A DNA stretch of 64,000 nt from Cupriavidus sp. (GCA_031180665.1 JAPSLP010000001.1:186001-250000), one strand, 5' to 3'. Numbered from the stretch's first letter, positions 16,016 to 25,455 are shown. Notes: generated by a model from the sequence alone, not told the origin. Numbers and translations: made by a program.

Positions 16016-17641
16016 ATGGCATTGATGGGACAAATGATGGGCGCGCCGTTGCTCATTTCCTCCATCATCACCCACGCCGCCCGCCATTACGGCAGCACCG
16101 AAATCGTCTCGCGGCGCACCGAAGGGGATCTCCACCGCTATACCTACCGCGATTGCGAGCTGCGCGCCCGCAAGCTGGCGCAGGCCCTGGGCAAGCTGGG
16201 CGTGCAGCCCGGCGAGCGGGTCGGCACGCTGGCGTGGAACGGCTACCGCCATCTCGAGATCTATTACGCCGTGTCGGGGATGGGCTCGGTCTGCCACACC
16301 ATCAACCCGCGGCTGTTCCCCGAGCAGCTGGCCTATATCGTCAATCACGCCGAAGACCGCTACGTCTTCTTCGACCTGACCTTCCTGCCGCTGGTCGAGG
16401 GCCTGGCGCCGCATTGCCCGCAGGTCAAGGGTTGGGTGCTGATGAGCGACCGCGCGCATCTGCCGGCTGAATCGAAACTGCCGCTGCTGTGCTACGAGGA
16501 TCTGCTCGAGAGCCAGGACGGCGACTACAGCTGGCCGAGCTTCGACGAGAACACCGCGTCCAGCCTTTGCTACACCTCCGGCACCACCGGCAATCCGAAG
16601 GGCGCGCTCTATTCGCATCGCTCCACGGTGCTGCATTCGTATGCGTCGGCCTTGCCGGACGCGCTCGGCTGCTCGGCCAAGGACGTGATCCTGCCGGTCG
16701 TGCCGATGTTCCACGTCAACGCCTGGGGCTTGCCGTACTCGGTGCCGCTGGTCGGCGCCAAGCTGGTGTTCCCCGGCGCCAAGCTCGACGGCGCCTCGCT
16801 GTACGAGCTGTTCGAGCAGGAGCAGGTCACCTTCTCGGCCGGCGTGCCGACGGTCTGGCTCGGCCTGCTGCAGCATGTGCAGGCCAACAAGCTGCGCTTC
16901 TCCAGCTTCAAGCGCACGGTGATCGGCGGCTCGGCCGCGCCGCCGGCGATGATCAAGGCGCTGAACGCGCTCGACGTCGAGGTGATCCACGCCTGGGGCA
17001 TGACCGAGATGTCGCCGCTGGGCACCACCTGCAAGCTGCTGAACAAGCATCTGTCGCTGCCGCCCGAGCAGCAGCAGGCCATCCTGGAGAAGCAGGGCCG
17101 GGTCATCTACGGCGTGGACATGAAGATCGTCGACGGCGAGGGCCGCGAGCTGCCGTGGGACGGCAAGGCCTTCGGCGACCTGATGGTGCGCGGCCCCTGG
17201 ATCATCGACCGCTATTACCGCAGCGACAGCTCGCCGCTGGTGGACGGCTGGTTCCCGACCGGCGATGTGGCGACCATCGATGGCGACGGCTATATGCAGA
17301 TCACCGATCGCAGCAAGGACGTGATCAAGTCCGGCGGCGAATGGATTTCGTCGATCGACGTGGAGAACGTCGCCGCCGCGCATCCGGCGGTGCACATGGC
17401 CGCCTGCATCTCGGTCCACCACCCCAAGTGGGACGAGCGCCCGCTGCTGGTGGTGATGAAAAAGCCCGGCACCGAGCTGACCCGCGAGGAGCTGCTGGCC
17501 TTCTTCGAGGGCAAGGTCGCCAAATGGTGGATCCCCGACGATGTCGCCTTCGTCGACGAGATCCCGCTGACGGCCACCGGCAAGATGCAGAAGCTCAAGC
17601 TGCGCGAGCAGTTCAAGGACTATCGGCTGCCGACGGCCTGA
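16016..17641 (+). CDS. Fatty-acid/carboxylate-CoA ligase (AMP-binding, acyl-adenylate family)
   Basis: This 541-residue enzyme activates a carboxylic acid to its CoA thioester via an acyl-adenylate. The start is ATG 16016 after CAGGAG. Visible motifs are the P-loop-like YTSGTTGNPKG, the adenylate-binding GMTEMSPLGT, GWFPTGDVATID, and the C-terminal KSGGEWISS hinge with the catalytic lysine in LPLTATGKMQK-like PLTATGKMQKLK. Medium- or long-chain fatty acid is the usual annotation for this type. It leads an operon with a complete LIV-type importer (17798-22992), suggesting that the imported compound is a carboxylate activated on entry. A GAACG-type operator precedes it. Confidence 0.92.
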   Translation: MALMGQMMGAPLLISSIITHAARHYGSTEIVSRRTEGDLHRYTYRDCELRARKLAQALGKLGVQPGERVGTLAWNGYRHLEIYYAVSGMGSVCHTINPRLFPEQLAYIVNHAEDRYVFFDLTFLPLVEGLAPHCPQVKGWVLMSDRAHLPAESKLPLLCYEDLLESQDGDYSWPSFDENTASSLCYTSGTTGNPKGALYSHRSTVLHSYASALPDALGCSAKDVILPVVPMFHVNAWGLPYSVPLVGAKLVFPGAKLDGASLYELFEQEQVTFSAGVPTVWLGLLQHVQANKLRFSSFKRTVIGGSAAPPAMIKALNALDVEVIHAWGMTEMSPLGTTCKLLNKHLSLPPEQQQAILEKQGRVIYGVDMKIVDGEGRELPWDGKAFGDLMVRGPWIIDRYYRSDSSPLVDGWFPTGDVATIDGDGYMQITDRSKDVIKSGGEWISSIDVENVAAAHPAVHMAACISVHHPKWDERPLLVVMKKPGTELTREELLAFFEGKVAKWWIPDDVAFVDEIPLTATGKMQKLKLREQFKDYRLPTA

Positions 17642-17797
17642 GGCGGGGCGGTCGCCGAGCACGTGCAGCAGCGGCGGCGCCTTCGGTGGCGCCGCGATAG
17701 AAGCAAACGGGCCCAGGGGGAAAGCCGCGAGACAAGCGGCAGCCCCGGTCGCCCGCTCATCGATAGCCAACGAGAGAAAGAGAGAAGGAGACAAACC

Positions 17798-19036
17798 ATG
17801 ATCAGATTGCGTCCGCTCGTCGCCGGCGTGGCATTGCTCGCTGCGCTGGGTCCGGGGGCCGCCGCGGCGGATACGGTGAAGATCGCGTTTATCGATCCGT
17901 TGTCGGGGCTGATGGCGCCGGTCGGCCAGAACCAGCTCAAGAGCTGGCAGTACGTCGCCGAGCTGGCCAATCAGAAGAACTGGGCCGGCGGGCACAAGTT
18001 CGAGGTCGTGGGATTCGACAACAAGCTCTCGCCGCAGGAAAGCCTGACGATCCTGAAGCAGGCCATCGACCAGGGCATCCGCTACGTGGTGCAGGGCAAC
18101 GGTTCGTCGGTCGGCCTGGCGCTGCAGGACGCGGTGGCCAAGCACAATGAGCGCAACCCCGGCAAGGAGATCATCTATCTGAACTATGCCGCGGTCGATC
18201 CGGACATGACCAACTCGAAATGCAACTACTGGCATTTCCGTCTGGACGCCAACTCCGACATGAAGATGGAGGCGCTGACCACTTACCTGGCGCAGGACCA
18301 GAACGTCAAGAAGGTCTACCTGATCAACCAGAACTACTCGTTCGGCCACCAGGTCGCGCGCGCGGCCAAGGACTACCTCAAGCGCAAGCGCCCCGACATC
18401 CAGGTCGTCGGCGAGGACCTGCACCCGCTGGCGCAGGTCAAGGACTTCTCGCCCTACGTGGCCAAGATCAAGGCCGCCGGCGCCGATACCGTGATCACCG
18501 GCAACTGGGGCAGCGACCTCGCGCTGCTGATCAAGGCCGCCAAGGACGCCGGGCTGACCGCCAACTTCTACACCTACTACGCGGGCACCACCGGGGTGCC
18601 GACCGCGATGGGCTCGGCCGGTGCCGATCGCGTGCGCTATGTCGGCTACTACAACCCGAACAACAAGGGCTTCCGCGGCTCGGAGGTGATCGAAGGCTAC
18701 GAGAAGAAGTACAACGACGACTTCTACGTGATGGCCTCGTACACCGGCATCGCGATGCTGAGCAAGGCGTTCCAGACCGCCAAGTCGACCGATCCGGTCA
18801 AGGTCGCCAAGGCGCTCGAGGGCATGAAGGTCGACAGCATGAACGGCACCGTCGAGATGCGCGCCAGCGACCACCAGGCCCAGCAGCCGCTGACCATCGC
18901 CACCTGGACCAAGGTCGACGGCAAGGAAGTCAAGTACGACCAGGAAAACACCGGCTACGGCTGGAAGACCAACGCGGTGCTGGACGCGCATATCGCCGCG
19001 CAACCCACCTCCTGCCAGATGAAGCGTCCAGGCTGA
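17798..19036 (+). CDS. LIV-type ABC transporter periplasmic substrate-binding protein
   Basis: The 412-residue protein starts at ATG 17798 behind GAAGGAG. Its signal peptide (LRPLVAGVALLAALGPGAAA) is cut near AAA-DTV. The mature part is a type-I periplasmic binding fold typical of leucine/branched-chain receptors (VKIAFIDPLSGLMAPVGQNQ, QGNGSSVGLALQDAV, SKCNYWHFRLDANSDMKM). It delivers substrate to the permeases encoded next. In clusters with an acyl-CoA ligase such receptors often bind organic acids rather than leucine; specificity is not readable here. Confidence 0.92.
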   Translation: MIRLRPLVAGVALLAALGPGAAAADTVKIAFIDPLSGLMAPVGQNQLKSWQYVAELANQKNWAGGHKFEVVGFDNKLSPQESLTILKQAIDQGIRYVVQGNGSSVGLALQDAVAKHNERNPGKEIIYLNYAAVDPDMTNSKCNYWHFRLDANSDMKMEALTTYLAQDQNVKKVYLINQNYSFGHQVARAAKDYLKRKRPDIQVVGEDLHPLAQVKDFSPYVAKIKAAGADTVITGNWGSDLALLIKAAKDAGLTANFYTYYAGTTGVPTAMGSAGADRVRYVGYYNPNNKGFRGSEVIEGYEKKYNDDFYVMASYTGIAMLSKAFQTAKSTDPVKVAKALEGMKVDSMNGTVEMRASDHQAQQPLTIATWTKVDGKEVKYDQENTGYGWKTNAVLDAHIAAQPTSCQMKRPG

Positions 19037-19204
19037 TTCCGGACGCGCCACGCGCGGCGCGCCCGTGGGATCGATGCGCGCCAGTGCCGGTGGTATGCTG
19101 CCGGCCCCTGGGGGCGCCGATACGGCCGCCGCGCCCGCCCTCGCTTCGCCTTCGCCGGTCGGCGGCACATGCCGCCGGCCCGGCGCCAGATGGAAGGACT
19201 GGCT

Positions 19205-20152
19205 GTGGAATTCTTCATCATCTCGCTGTTGAACGGCATCAGCTACGGGCTGCTGCTGTTCATGCTGTCGTCGGGCCTGACGCTGATCTTCAGCATGATG
19301 GGCGTGCTGAACTTCGCGCATGCGAGCTTCTACATGCTCGGCGCCTATTTCGCGTATTCGATCTCGACCACGATCGGCTTCTGGCCGGCGCTGATCGTCG
19401 CGCCGCTGCTGGTGGCGGTGGCGGGCGCGCTGGTCGAGCGCTTCGGGCTGCGGGCGGTGCACAAGTACGGTCACGTCGCCGAGCTGCTGTTCACCTTCGG
19501 CCTGGCCTACCTGATCGAGGAGGGCGTCAAGCTGGTCTGGGGGCTGGCTGCGGTGCCGTACCGGATCCCGGCCGAACTCGACGGTCCGCTCTTCACCGTG
19601 TTCACCTCGGCCTTCCCCAAGTACCGCGCCTTCATGATGCTGGTGTCGCTGGCGATGCTGGTGGCGATCTACCTGGTGCTGACGCGCACGCGCATCGGGC
19701 TGGTGATCCAGGCCGCGCTGACCCATCCCGAGATGGTCGAGGCGCTGGGCCACAACGTGCCGCGCGTCTTCATGATGGTGTTCGGAGGCGGCGCCGCGCT
19801 GGCCGGGCTGGCCGGCGTGATCGGCGGCAATGCCTTCGTCACCGAGCCGTCGATGGCCGCGGCGGTCGGCTCGATCGTCTTCGTGGTGGCGGTGGTGGGC
19901 GGCATGGGCTCGCTGGTCGGGGCGTTCATCGCATCGATCCTGATCGGGCTGCTGCAGACCTTCGCGGTCACCATCGACGCGTCGCTCGCCGGCATGTTCA
20001 ATTCGCTGGGGCTGAACGTGACCAGCGAAACGCCGTTCTATTCGCTGTGGCGGCTGACGGTGGCGCAGGTCGCGCCGGTGCTGCCGTATCTGCTGCTGGT
20101 CGTGATGCTGATCTTCCGCCCGCGCGGCCTGATGGGAACCCGGGAGAGCTGA
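19205..20152 (+). CDS. LIV-type ABC transporter permease (LivH-like)
   Basis: This inner-membrane permease of about 315 residues has eight or so helices (FFIISLLNGISYGLLLFMLS, GLTLIFSMMGVLNFAHASFY). GTG 19205 is preferred because GGAAGGA lies six bases upstream; ATG 19190 would start inside that ribosome site. The EAA-like cytoplasmic loop region (ALTHPEMVEALGHNVPRVFM) contacts the ATPases. It precedes the LivM-like gene by four bases. Confidence 0.9.
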   Translation: MEFFIISLLNGISYGLLLFMLSSGLTLIFSMMGVLNFAHASFYMLGAYFAYSISTTIGFWPALIVAPLLVAVAGALVERFGLRAVHKYGHVAELLFTFGLAYLIEEGVKLVWGLAAVPYRIPAELDGPLFTVFTSAFPKYRAFMMLVSLAMLVAIYLVLTRTRIGLVIQAALTHPEMVEALGHNVPRVFMMVFGGGAALAGLAGVIGGNAFVTEPSMAAAVGSIVFVVAVVGGMGSLVGAFIASILIGLLQTFAVTIDASLAGMFNSLGLNVTSETPFYSLWRLTVAQVAPVLPYLLLVVMLIFRPRGLMGTRES

Positions 20153-20156
20153 GGCG

Positions 20157-21470
20157 ATGGAATCGACGATGCAACGCACGCAAGACACCGCGCTGAACGG
20201 CCGCACGATGCGCTACCGGCCGCTGAACCTTGGCCGCTATCTACTGTGGGGCACCACGGCGCTGCTGATGCTGGTGCTGCCGCTGATCTTCACCGGCGGG
20301 TTTGCCATCACGCTGATGTCGCAGATGGGCATCATGATCGTGTTCGCGCTGTCGTACAACATGCTGCTCGGCCAGACCGGCTTGCTGTCGTTCGGGCACG
20401 CGGTCTACTCGGGCCTGGGCGCGTTCATCGCGGTGCATGTGCTCAACATGGCCGGCGCCGGCACGGTATGGATGCCGGTGTCGCTGCTGCCGCTGGTCGG
20501 AGGCCTGGCCGGCGCCTTCTTCGGCGTCATCTTCGGCTATGTGACCACCAAGAAGTCCGGCACCACCTTCGCGATGATCACGCTGGGCATCGGCGAAATG
20601 GTGTTCGCCAGCTCGCTGATGTTCCCGGAGTTCTTCGGCGGCGAGGGCGGCATCTCGACCAATCGCGTGGTCGGCGAGCCGTTCCTGGGCATCACGTACG
20701 GCCCGGGCCGGCAGGTCTACTACCTGATCGCGATCTGGTGCCTGCTGTCGATGGCGGCGATGTACGCGTGGACGCAGACGCCGCTGGGCCGCATCGCCAA
20801 TGCGGTGCGCGACAACCCCGAGCGCGCCGAATTCATCGGCTACAACACCCAGCGCGTGCGCTACCTGGTGCTGATCCTGTCGGCGTTCTTCGCCGGCATT
20901 TCGGGCGCGCTGGCAGCCATCAACTTCGAGATCGTGTCGGCCGAGAACGTCAGCGCGGTGCGCTCCGGCGGCGTGCTGCTGGCCGCCTTCATCGGCGGGG
21001 CCGGCTTCTTCTTCGGGCCCATCATCGGCGCGGTGGTGTTCGTGCTGTTCGCGGTCGCGCTGTCGGACCTGACCAAGGCCTGGCTGCTGTACCTGGGCCT
21101 CTTCTTCGTGCTGATGGTGATGTTCGTGCCGGGCGGGCTGGCCAGCCTGCTGATGATGCAAGTGCCGCTGATGGCGCGCGGCAAGCTGCGCCAGATGCTG
21201 CCGTCCTACGGGCTGTGCGCGCTGGCCGGGGTGGTGCTGCTGGCGGCGATCATCCTGACGGTCGAGCTGGTCTACAAGGTGCAGGTCGACAGCGCCAACG
21301 GCACCGCGATGACGCTGTTCGGCATCGCTTTCGATGCCGGCACGCTGCCGCCATGGGGCGTGGCGGCAGCGCTGTGGCTGGTGGGGCTGGCCGCATGGCG
21401 CTTCACGGTGGGGCAGGCGCGCCTGCGTTGGGACAAGGTGCAGGCGGAAATCGCGGGAGGTGCGGCATGA
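20157..21470 (+). CDS. LIV-type ABC transporter permease (LivM-like), C-terminally extended
   Basis: The 437-residue permease shows the LivM core (LSYNMLLGQTGLLSFGHAVY, then the EAA-loop region AVRDNPERAEFIGYNTQRVR). LivM homologues are typically near 320-360 residues. Here about 100 extra residues carry two further hydrophobic segments (YGLCALAGVVLLAAIILTVE and LPPWGVAAALWLVGLAAWRF). The start at 20157 follows the previous stop by four bases, and the TGA overlaps the ATG of the next gene, indicating translational coupling. The extra segments might anchor or regulate the complex. Confidence 0.9.
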   Translation: MESTMQRTQDTALNGRTMRYRPLNLGRYLLWGTTALLMLVLPLIFTGGFAITLMSQMGIMIVFALSYNMLLGQTGLLSFGHAVYSGLGAFIAVHVLNMAGAGTVWMPVSLLPLVGGLAGAFFGVIFGYVTTKKSGTTFAMITLGIGEMVFASSLMFPEFFGGEGGISTNRVVGEPFLGITYGPGRQVYYLIAIWCLLSMAAMYAWTQTPLGRIANAVRDNPERAEFIGYNTQRVRYLVLILSAFFAGISGALAAINFEIVSAENVSAVRSGGVLLAAFIGGAGFFFGPIIGAVVFVLFAVALSDLTKAWLLYLGLFFVLMVMFVPGGLASLLMMQVPLMARGKLRQMLPSYGLCALAGVVLLAAIILTVELVYKVQVDSANGTAMTLFGIAFDAGTLPPWGVAAALWLVGLAAWRFTVGQARLRWDKVQAEIAGGAA

Positions 21471-22279
21471 GGCGGGATACCACGGCGGCGCTGGAGCTGA
21501 CCGATGTGCGCAAGCGCTTCGGCCAGACCGAGATCATCCGCGGCGTGACGCTGAACATCGCGCGCGGCGAGCGCCATGCGCTGATCGGCCCCAACGGCGC
21601 GGGCAAGTCGACCACCTTCAACCTGATCTCCGGCCGTTTCGCGCCGACCTCGGGCTCGGTGCGGCTCAATGGCGAGGAGATCGGCGGCCTGCAGCCCTTC
21701 GTGATCAATCGCAAGGGGCTGTCGCGCAGCTTCCAGATCACCAATATCTTCCATCGGCTCACGGTGTTCGAGAACCTGCGCTGCGCGGTGCTGTGGGCGC
21801 TGGGCTACAAGTACTCGTTCTGGCACCGGCTGTCCGAGCTGCGCGACGCGCGCGAGCGCGCCGAGGAGGTGCTCGAGCTGATCGGCCTGCAGCACCGGCG
21901 CCATACGCAGTCCGGCCTGCTGACCTACGCGGAGCAGCGCGCGCTGGAGATCGGTATCACCATCGCCGGCGGCGCCGACGTGATCCTGCTGGACGAGCCG
22001 ACCGCCGGCATGAGCCGCTCGGAGTCGGACCATGCCGTCGAGCTCATTCGCAAGGTGACCGTGGGCAAGACGCTGGTGATGGTCGAGCACGACATGAGCG
22101 TGGTGTTCGGGCTGGCCGACCGCATCTCGGTGCTGGTCTATGGCGAGGTGATCGCCACCGGCACGCCAGAGGCCATCCGCAACGATCGCCGCGTCAAGGA
22201 GGCCTACCTGGGCACGACGCTGGACGACGGCGAAGGCGAGGGCGCGGTGGGGGCAAGCGCAAGCGAGGGGGCGCACTGA
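21467..22279 (+). CDS. LIV-type ABC transporter ATPase (LivG-like) with altered signature motif
   Basis: The 270-residue ATPase overlaps the permease stop (ATGA). Walker A GPNGAGKST (41-49), Walker B VILLDE (172-177) and the switch histidine H208 in MVEHDM are intact. The ABC signature, usually LxYGxQ in LivG, reads LTYAEQ at 152-157, so the nearly invariant glycine is alanine. In an ABC dimer this signature completes the site built on the partner's Walker A, which is also changed (see the LivF-like gene). A Ser/Gly/Glu-rich C-terminal tail of about 20 residues is unusual. Confidence 0.92.
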   Translation: MRRDTTAALELTDVRKRFGQTEIIRGVTLNIARGERHALIGPNGAGKSTTFNLISGRFAPTSGSVRLNGEEIGGLQPFVINRKGLSRSFQITNIFHRLTVFENLRCAVLWALGYKYSFWHRLSELRDARERAEEVLELIGLQHRRHTQSGLLTYAEQRALEIGITIAGGADVILLDEPTAGMSRSESDHAVELIRKVTVGKTLVMVEHDMSVVFGLADRISVLVYGEVIATGTPEAIRNDRRVKEAYLGTTLDDGEGEGAVGASASEGAH

Positions 22280-22992
22280 TGGGCAAGCGCATGCTGGAAG
22301 TACAGGGGCTGCACGCCTACTACGGCAAGAGCCATATCCTGCATGGCGTCGATCTGCATATCGACGAGGGCGAGATCGTCGCGCTGCTGGGGCGCAACGG
22401 GGTGGGGCGATCGACCATGGCCAAGGCCATCCTTGGCATGGTCAAGGCCGAAGGATCGGTACGCTTTCGGGGCGACGAGATCCTCGGGCGGCGCACCTTC
22501 GAGATCGCGCATCTGGGCATCGGTTACGTGCCCGAAAACCGCGACATCTTTCCAACGCTGACGGTGCGCCAGAACCTGCTGCTGGGCGAGAAGCCGAACC
22601 CGCGGCAGAGCCGGCCGCGCTGGAGCTCCGACGACATGTTCGCGCTGTTCCCGCGCCTGAAGGAGCGCGAGAACACGCCGGCCGGCGTGCTGTCCGGCGG
22701 CGAGCAGCAGATGCTGACGCTGTGCCGCACGCTGATGGGCGACCCCGACCTGGTGCTGATCGACGAGCCCACCGAAGGGCTGGCGCCGATGATCGTCGCC
22801 CAGGTCGCCGACTACCTGAAGGTGCTGAAGGAACGCGGCGTCTCGGTGCTGCTGATCGAGCAGAAACTGGCGATCGCGCTGGATATCTCGCAGCGCGTCT
22901 ATGTGATGGGGCACGGCCATATCGTCTTCGAAGGGACGCCGGCGGAGCTCAAGGGGAATGCGCAGGTGCGCAAGGAGTGGTTGGAGGTGTGA
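22279..22992 (+). CDS. LIV-type ABC transporter ATPase (LivF-like) with Walker A lysine replaced
   Basis: The 237-residue ATPase starts at ATG 22279, overlapping the previous stop by one base. Signature LSGGEQ (138-143) and Walker B VLIDE (159-163) are canonical. Walker A reads GRNGVGRST (38-46): codon CGA gives R44 where the phosphate-binding lysine belongs. The switch position is Q195 (LLIEQKL), as is common in LivF. The gene is otherwise full length with no sign of decay, so a functional but asymmetric LivG/LivF pair is more likely than a dead gene. It ends the operon ahead of a strong terminator. Confidence 0.92.
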   Translation: MGKRMLEVQGLHAYYGKSHILHGVDLHIDEGEIVALLGRNGVGRSTMAKAILGMVKAEGSVRFRGDEILGRRTFEIAHLGIGYVPENRDIFPTLTVRQNLLLGEKPNPRQSRPRWSSDDMFALFPRLKERENTPAGVLSGGEQQMLTLCRTLMGDPDLVLIDEPTEGLAPMIVAQVADYLKVLKERGVSVLLIEQKLAIALDISQRVYVMGHGHIVFEGTPAELKGNAQVRKEWLEV

Positions 22993-23095
22993 GGGCCGGA
23001 ACAGGCTGTTGAAGAGGCCGCTAAAGAAAGTGCCAAGGAGGCTGTTAAGCAGGCTGTTATCGAGCGCTTCCGTTTCGACCATGCATGCCATGAAG

Positions 23096-23131
23096 GCGCG
23101 CCATGCAGCCCCCGCATGGCGCGCTTTTTTT
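23096..23131 (+). terminator. Intrinsic terminator of the ligase-ABC operon
   Basis: A perfect 11-bp stem GCGCGCCATGC / GCATGGCGCGC with loop AGCCCCC is followed by seven T residues, 100 bases after the LivF-like stop. Confidence 0.93.
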
Positions 23132-23170
23132 GTGCCTGCAGCGGCGAATTTCTCCTCCAAAATAGAAATT

Positions 23171-23182
23171 GAACGACCGTTC
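23171..23182. promoter_or_regulatory. Perfect palindromic operator GAACG-AC-CGTTC
   Basis: The 12-base site sits in an AT-rich island (AATAGAAATT before it, TATTTTGTGTATGCTTG after it) that looks like a core promoter for the gene at 23326. The same half-sites recur at 38823 and, with a mismatch, at 15951. Spacing and symmetry suit a TetR-family repressor such as those controlling fatty-acid degradation; the regulator is not in the window. Confidence 0.6.
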
Positions 23183-23325
23183 TATTTTGTGTATGCTTGT
23201 TTCGCTGCGCCTCCCGGGCCGGCCGCTCGCGCGTACCATTCCAGGGGTGCCCATGGCGCAGCCGAAGTAAAAACAATATTCGAGAATTCGAATCCCGAGA
23301 CAACCAAGACACCAAAGGAACCAGC

Positions 23326-25407
23326 ATGACAGCGCAGTATCAGGTTCAGGACGGCATCGCCGTCATCACGCTCGACAACCCCCCTGTCAACGGCCTGGGT
23401 CACAGCACCCGGCTTGGCATCGTCGAAGGCATGACCCGTGCGCTGGACGATGCCGCGGTCAAGGCGGTCGTCATCACCGGCGCCGGCAAGGCGTTCTCGG
23501 GCGGCGCCGATATCCGCGAGTTCAATACGCCGAAGGCGACGCAGGAGCCGACGCTGCATTCGGTGATCAAGGTGATCGAGAATTCGACCAAGCCGGTCGT
23601 CGCCGCGGTGCATTCGGTGGCGATGGGCGGCGGTCTGGAACTGGCGCTGGGCTGCAACTACCGCGTCGCTTCCAAGGGCGCGCAGATCGCGCTGCCCGAA
23701 GTCAAGCTGGGCATCCTGCCGGGCGCCGGCGGCACGCAGCGCCTGCCGCGCGTGATCGGCCTGGAGGCCGCGCTCAACATGATCGTCACCGGCAATCCGG
23801 TGCCGTCGGAGAAGTTCGCCGGCACCAAGCTGTTCGACGAGATCGTCGATGGCGATGTGCTGCCCGCCGCGATCGCCTTCGCGCGCAATGCCGCGTCCGC
23901 GTCCGGCCCGCATCCGAAGGTACGCGACCTGAAGGTGCGCCATGAGAACGCCGAGGGCTTCCTCGCCTTCGCCAAGAACACCGTCGCGGCCGTGGCGAAG
24001 AACTTCCCGGCGCCGGGCAAGTGCGTCGAGGCCGTGGCCGCTTCGCTCAAGCCGTTCGACGAGGGCCTGCGCCTGGAGCGCGAAGGCTTCATGTTCCTGG
24101 TCAATACGCCGGAATCGCGCGCGCTGCGCCATGCCTTCTTCGGCGAACGCGCCGCAAGCAAGATCCCCGACGTGCCGTCGGACACCCCGACCCGCAAGAT
24201 CGAGAAGGTCGCGGTGATCGGCGCCGGCACCATGGGCGGCGGCATCTCGATGAACTTCCTGAACGCGGGCATCCCCGTGATCGTTCTGGAGACCAAGCAG
24301 GAAGCGCTGGAGCGCGGCGTGGCGACGATCCGCCGCAACTACGAGAACAGCGCCAAGAAGGGCAAGCTGACGCAGGAGAAGGTCGAGCAGCGCATGGGCC
24401 TGCTGTCGACCACGCTGTCCTATGACGACATCAAGGACGCCGACCTGATCATCGAGGCGGTGTTCGAGGAAATGGGCGTCAAGGAAACCGTGTTCAAGAA
24501 GCTGGACGAAGTCGCCAAGCCCGGCGCGATCCTGGCCTCGAACACCTCGACGCTCGACGTCAACAAGATCGCCTCGTTCACCAAGCGTCCGCAGGACGTG
24601 GTCGGCATGCACTTCTTCAGCCCGGCCAACGTGATGAAGCTGCTGGAAGTGGTGCGTGGCGACAAGACCGGCAAGGACGTGCTGGCCACGGTCATGCAGG
24701 TCGCCAAGAAGATCAAGAAGACCGCGGTGGTGTCGGGCGTCTGCGACGGCTTCATCGGCAACCGGATGATCGAGCAGTACAGCCGCCAGGCCGGCTATCT
24801 GCTGGACGAGGGCGCGCTGCCCGAGCAGGTCGACAAGGCGATCGAGAAGTTCGGCTTCGCGATGGGCCCGTTCCGCATGGGCGACCTGGCCGGCAACGAC
24901 ATCGGCTGGGCCATCCGCAAGCGCCGCGCGGTCGAGAAGCCGGACATCCAGTATTCGAAGACCGCCGATCTGCTGTGCGAGATGGGCCGCTTCGGCCAGA
25001 AGACCGGCGCGGGCTGGTACGACTACAAGCCGGGCGACCGCAAGCCGTACCCGAACCCGCAGGTCAACGAGATGATCGTCCAGCATTCCAAGGATCTGGG
25101 CATCACGCGCCGCAAGATCTCGGACGAGGAGATCGTCGAGCGCCTGGTGTACGCGCTGGTCAATGAAGGCGCGAAGATTCTCGAGGAAGGCATTGCCTCG
25201 AAGGCCTCGGACATCGACATGGTCTACCTGACCGGCTACGGCTTCCCGCTGCATCGCGGCGGCCCGATGCTGTATGCGGACCAGGTCGGCCTGTTCAACG
25301 TGCTGCAGGCGATGCAGCGCTATGCCAAGGGCTACCACGGCGAAGCGTGGGAGCCGGCGCCGCTGATCAAGAAGCTGGCGGCCGAGGGCAAGGGCTTCAA
25401 CGGCTGA
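23326..25407 (+). CDS. Bifunctional enoyl-CoA hydratase / 3-hydroxyacyl-CoA dehydrogenase
   Basis: This 693-residue fusion carries out hydration and NAD-dependent oxidation in beta-oxidation. The crotonase domain (about 1-190) has the oxyanion loop GGGLELALG with E105 and the second catalytic glutamate E125 (LPEVKLG). The NAD-binding domain starts with VAVIGAGTMGGGIS (GAGTMGG at 299-305), and the dehydrogenase catalytic histidine is H429 in GMHFFSP. C-terminal 3HCDH domains complete the protein. The domain order matches FadB/FadJ, though at 693 residues it is of the shorter peroxisomal-like type. It opens the catabolic cluster behind the GAACG-type operator. Confidence 0.93.
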   Translation: MTAQYQVQDGIAVITLDNPPVNGLGHSTRLGIVEGMTRALDDAAVKAVVITGAGKAFSGGADIREFNTPKATQEPTLHSVIKVIENSTKPVVAAVHSVAMGGGLELALGCNYRVASKGAQIALPEVKLGILPGAGGTQRLPRVIGLEAALNMIVTGNPVPSEKFAGTKLFDEIVDGDVLPAAIAFARNAASASGPHPKVRDLKVRHENAEGFLAFAKNTVAAVAKNFPAPGKCVEAVAASLKPFDEGLRLEREGFMFLVNTPESRALRHAFFGERAASKIPDVPSDTPTRKIEKVAVIGAGTMGGGISMNFLNAGIPVIVLETKQEALERGVATIRRNYENSAKKGKLTQEKVEQRMGLLSTTLSYDDIKDADLIIEAVFEEMGVKETVFKKLDEVAKPGAILASNTSTLDVNKIASFTKRPQDVVGMHFFSPANVMKLLEVVRGDKTGKDVLATVMQVAKKIKKTAVVSGVCDGFIGNRMIEQYSRQAGYLLDEGALPEQVDKAIEKFGFAMGPFRMGDLAGNDIGWAIRKRRAVEKPDIQYSKTADLLCEMGRFGQKTGAGWYDYKPGDRKPYPNPQVNEMIVQHSKDLGITRRKISDEEIVERLVYALVNEGAKILEEGIASKASDIDMVYLTGYGFPLHRGGPMLYADQVGLFNVLQAMQRYAKGYHGEAWEPAPLIKKLAAEGKGFNG

Positions 25408-25455
25408 GCGGCGCGACGGCACGGCGACGGCACGACGACGGCGAACGGCGACGCG

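Larger units (their letters stand above)
22993..23325. other. Intergenic region: terminator, then promoter of the beta-oxidation cluster
   Basis: The first 60 bases hold an imperfect repeat of AGGCTGTT (four occurrences up to 23060). A strong terminator (23096-23131) and the AT-rich operator region at 23160-23195 follow, then a leader ending in AAAGGAACCAGC before ATG 23326. No gene is apparent. Confidence 0.75.

Noticed and set aside
15572-20206. A 1544-codon open frame on the minus strand across the acyl-CoA ligase and transporter genes
   Set aside because: It is antisense to well-recognised genes, has His/Arg/Gln/Asp-rich shadow composition and no domain; a by-product of high GC at third positions.
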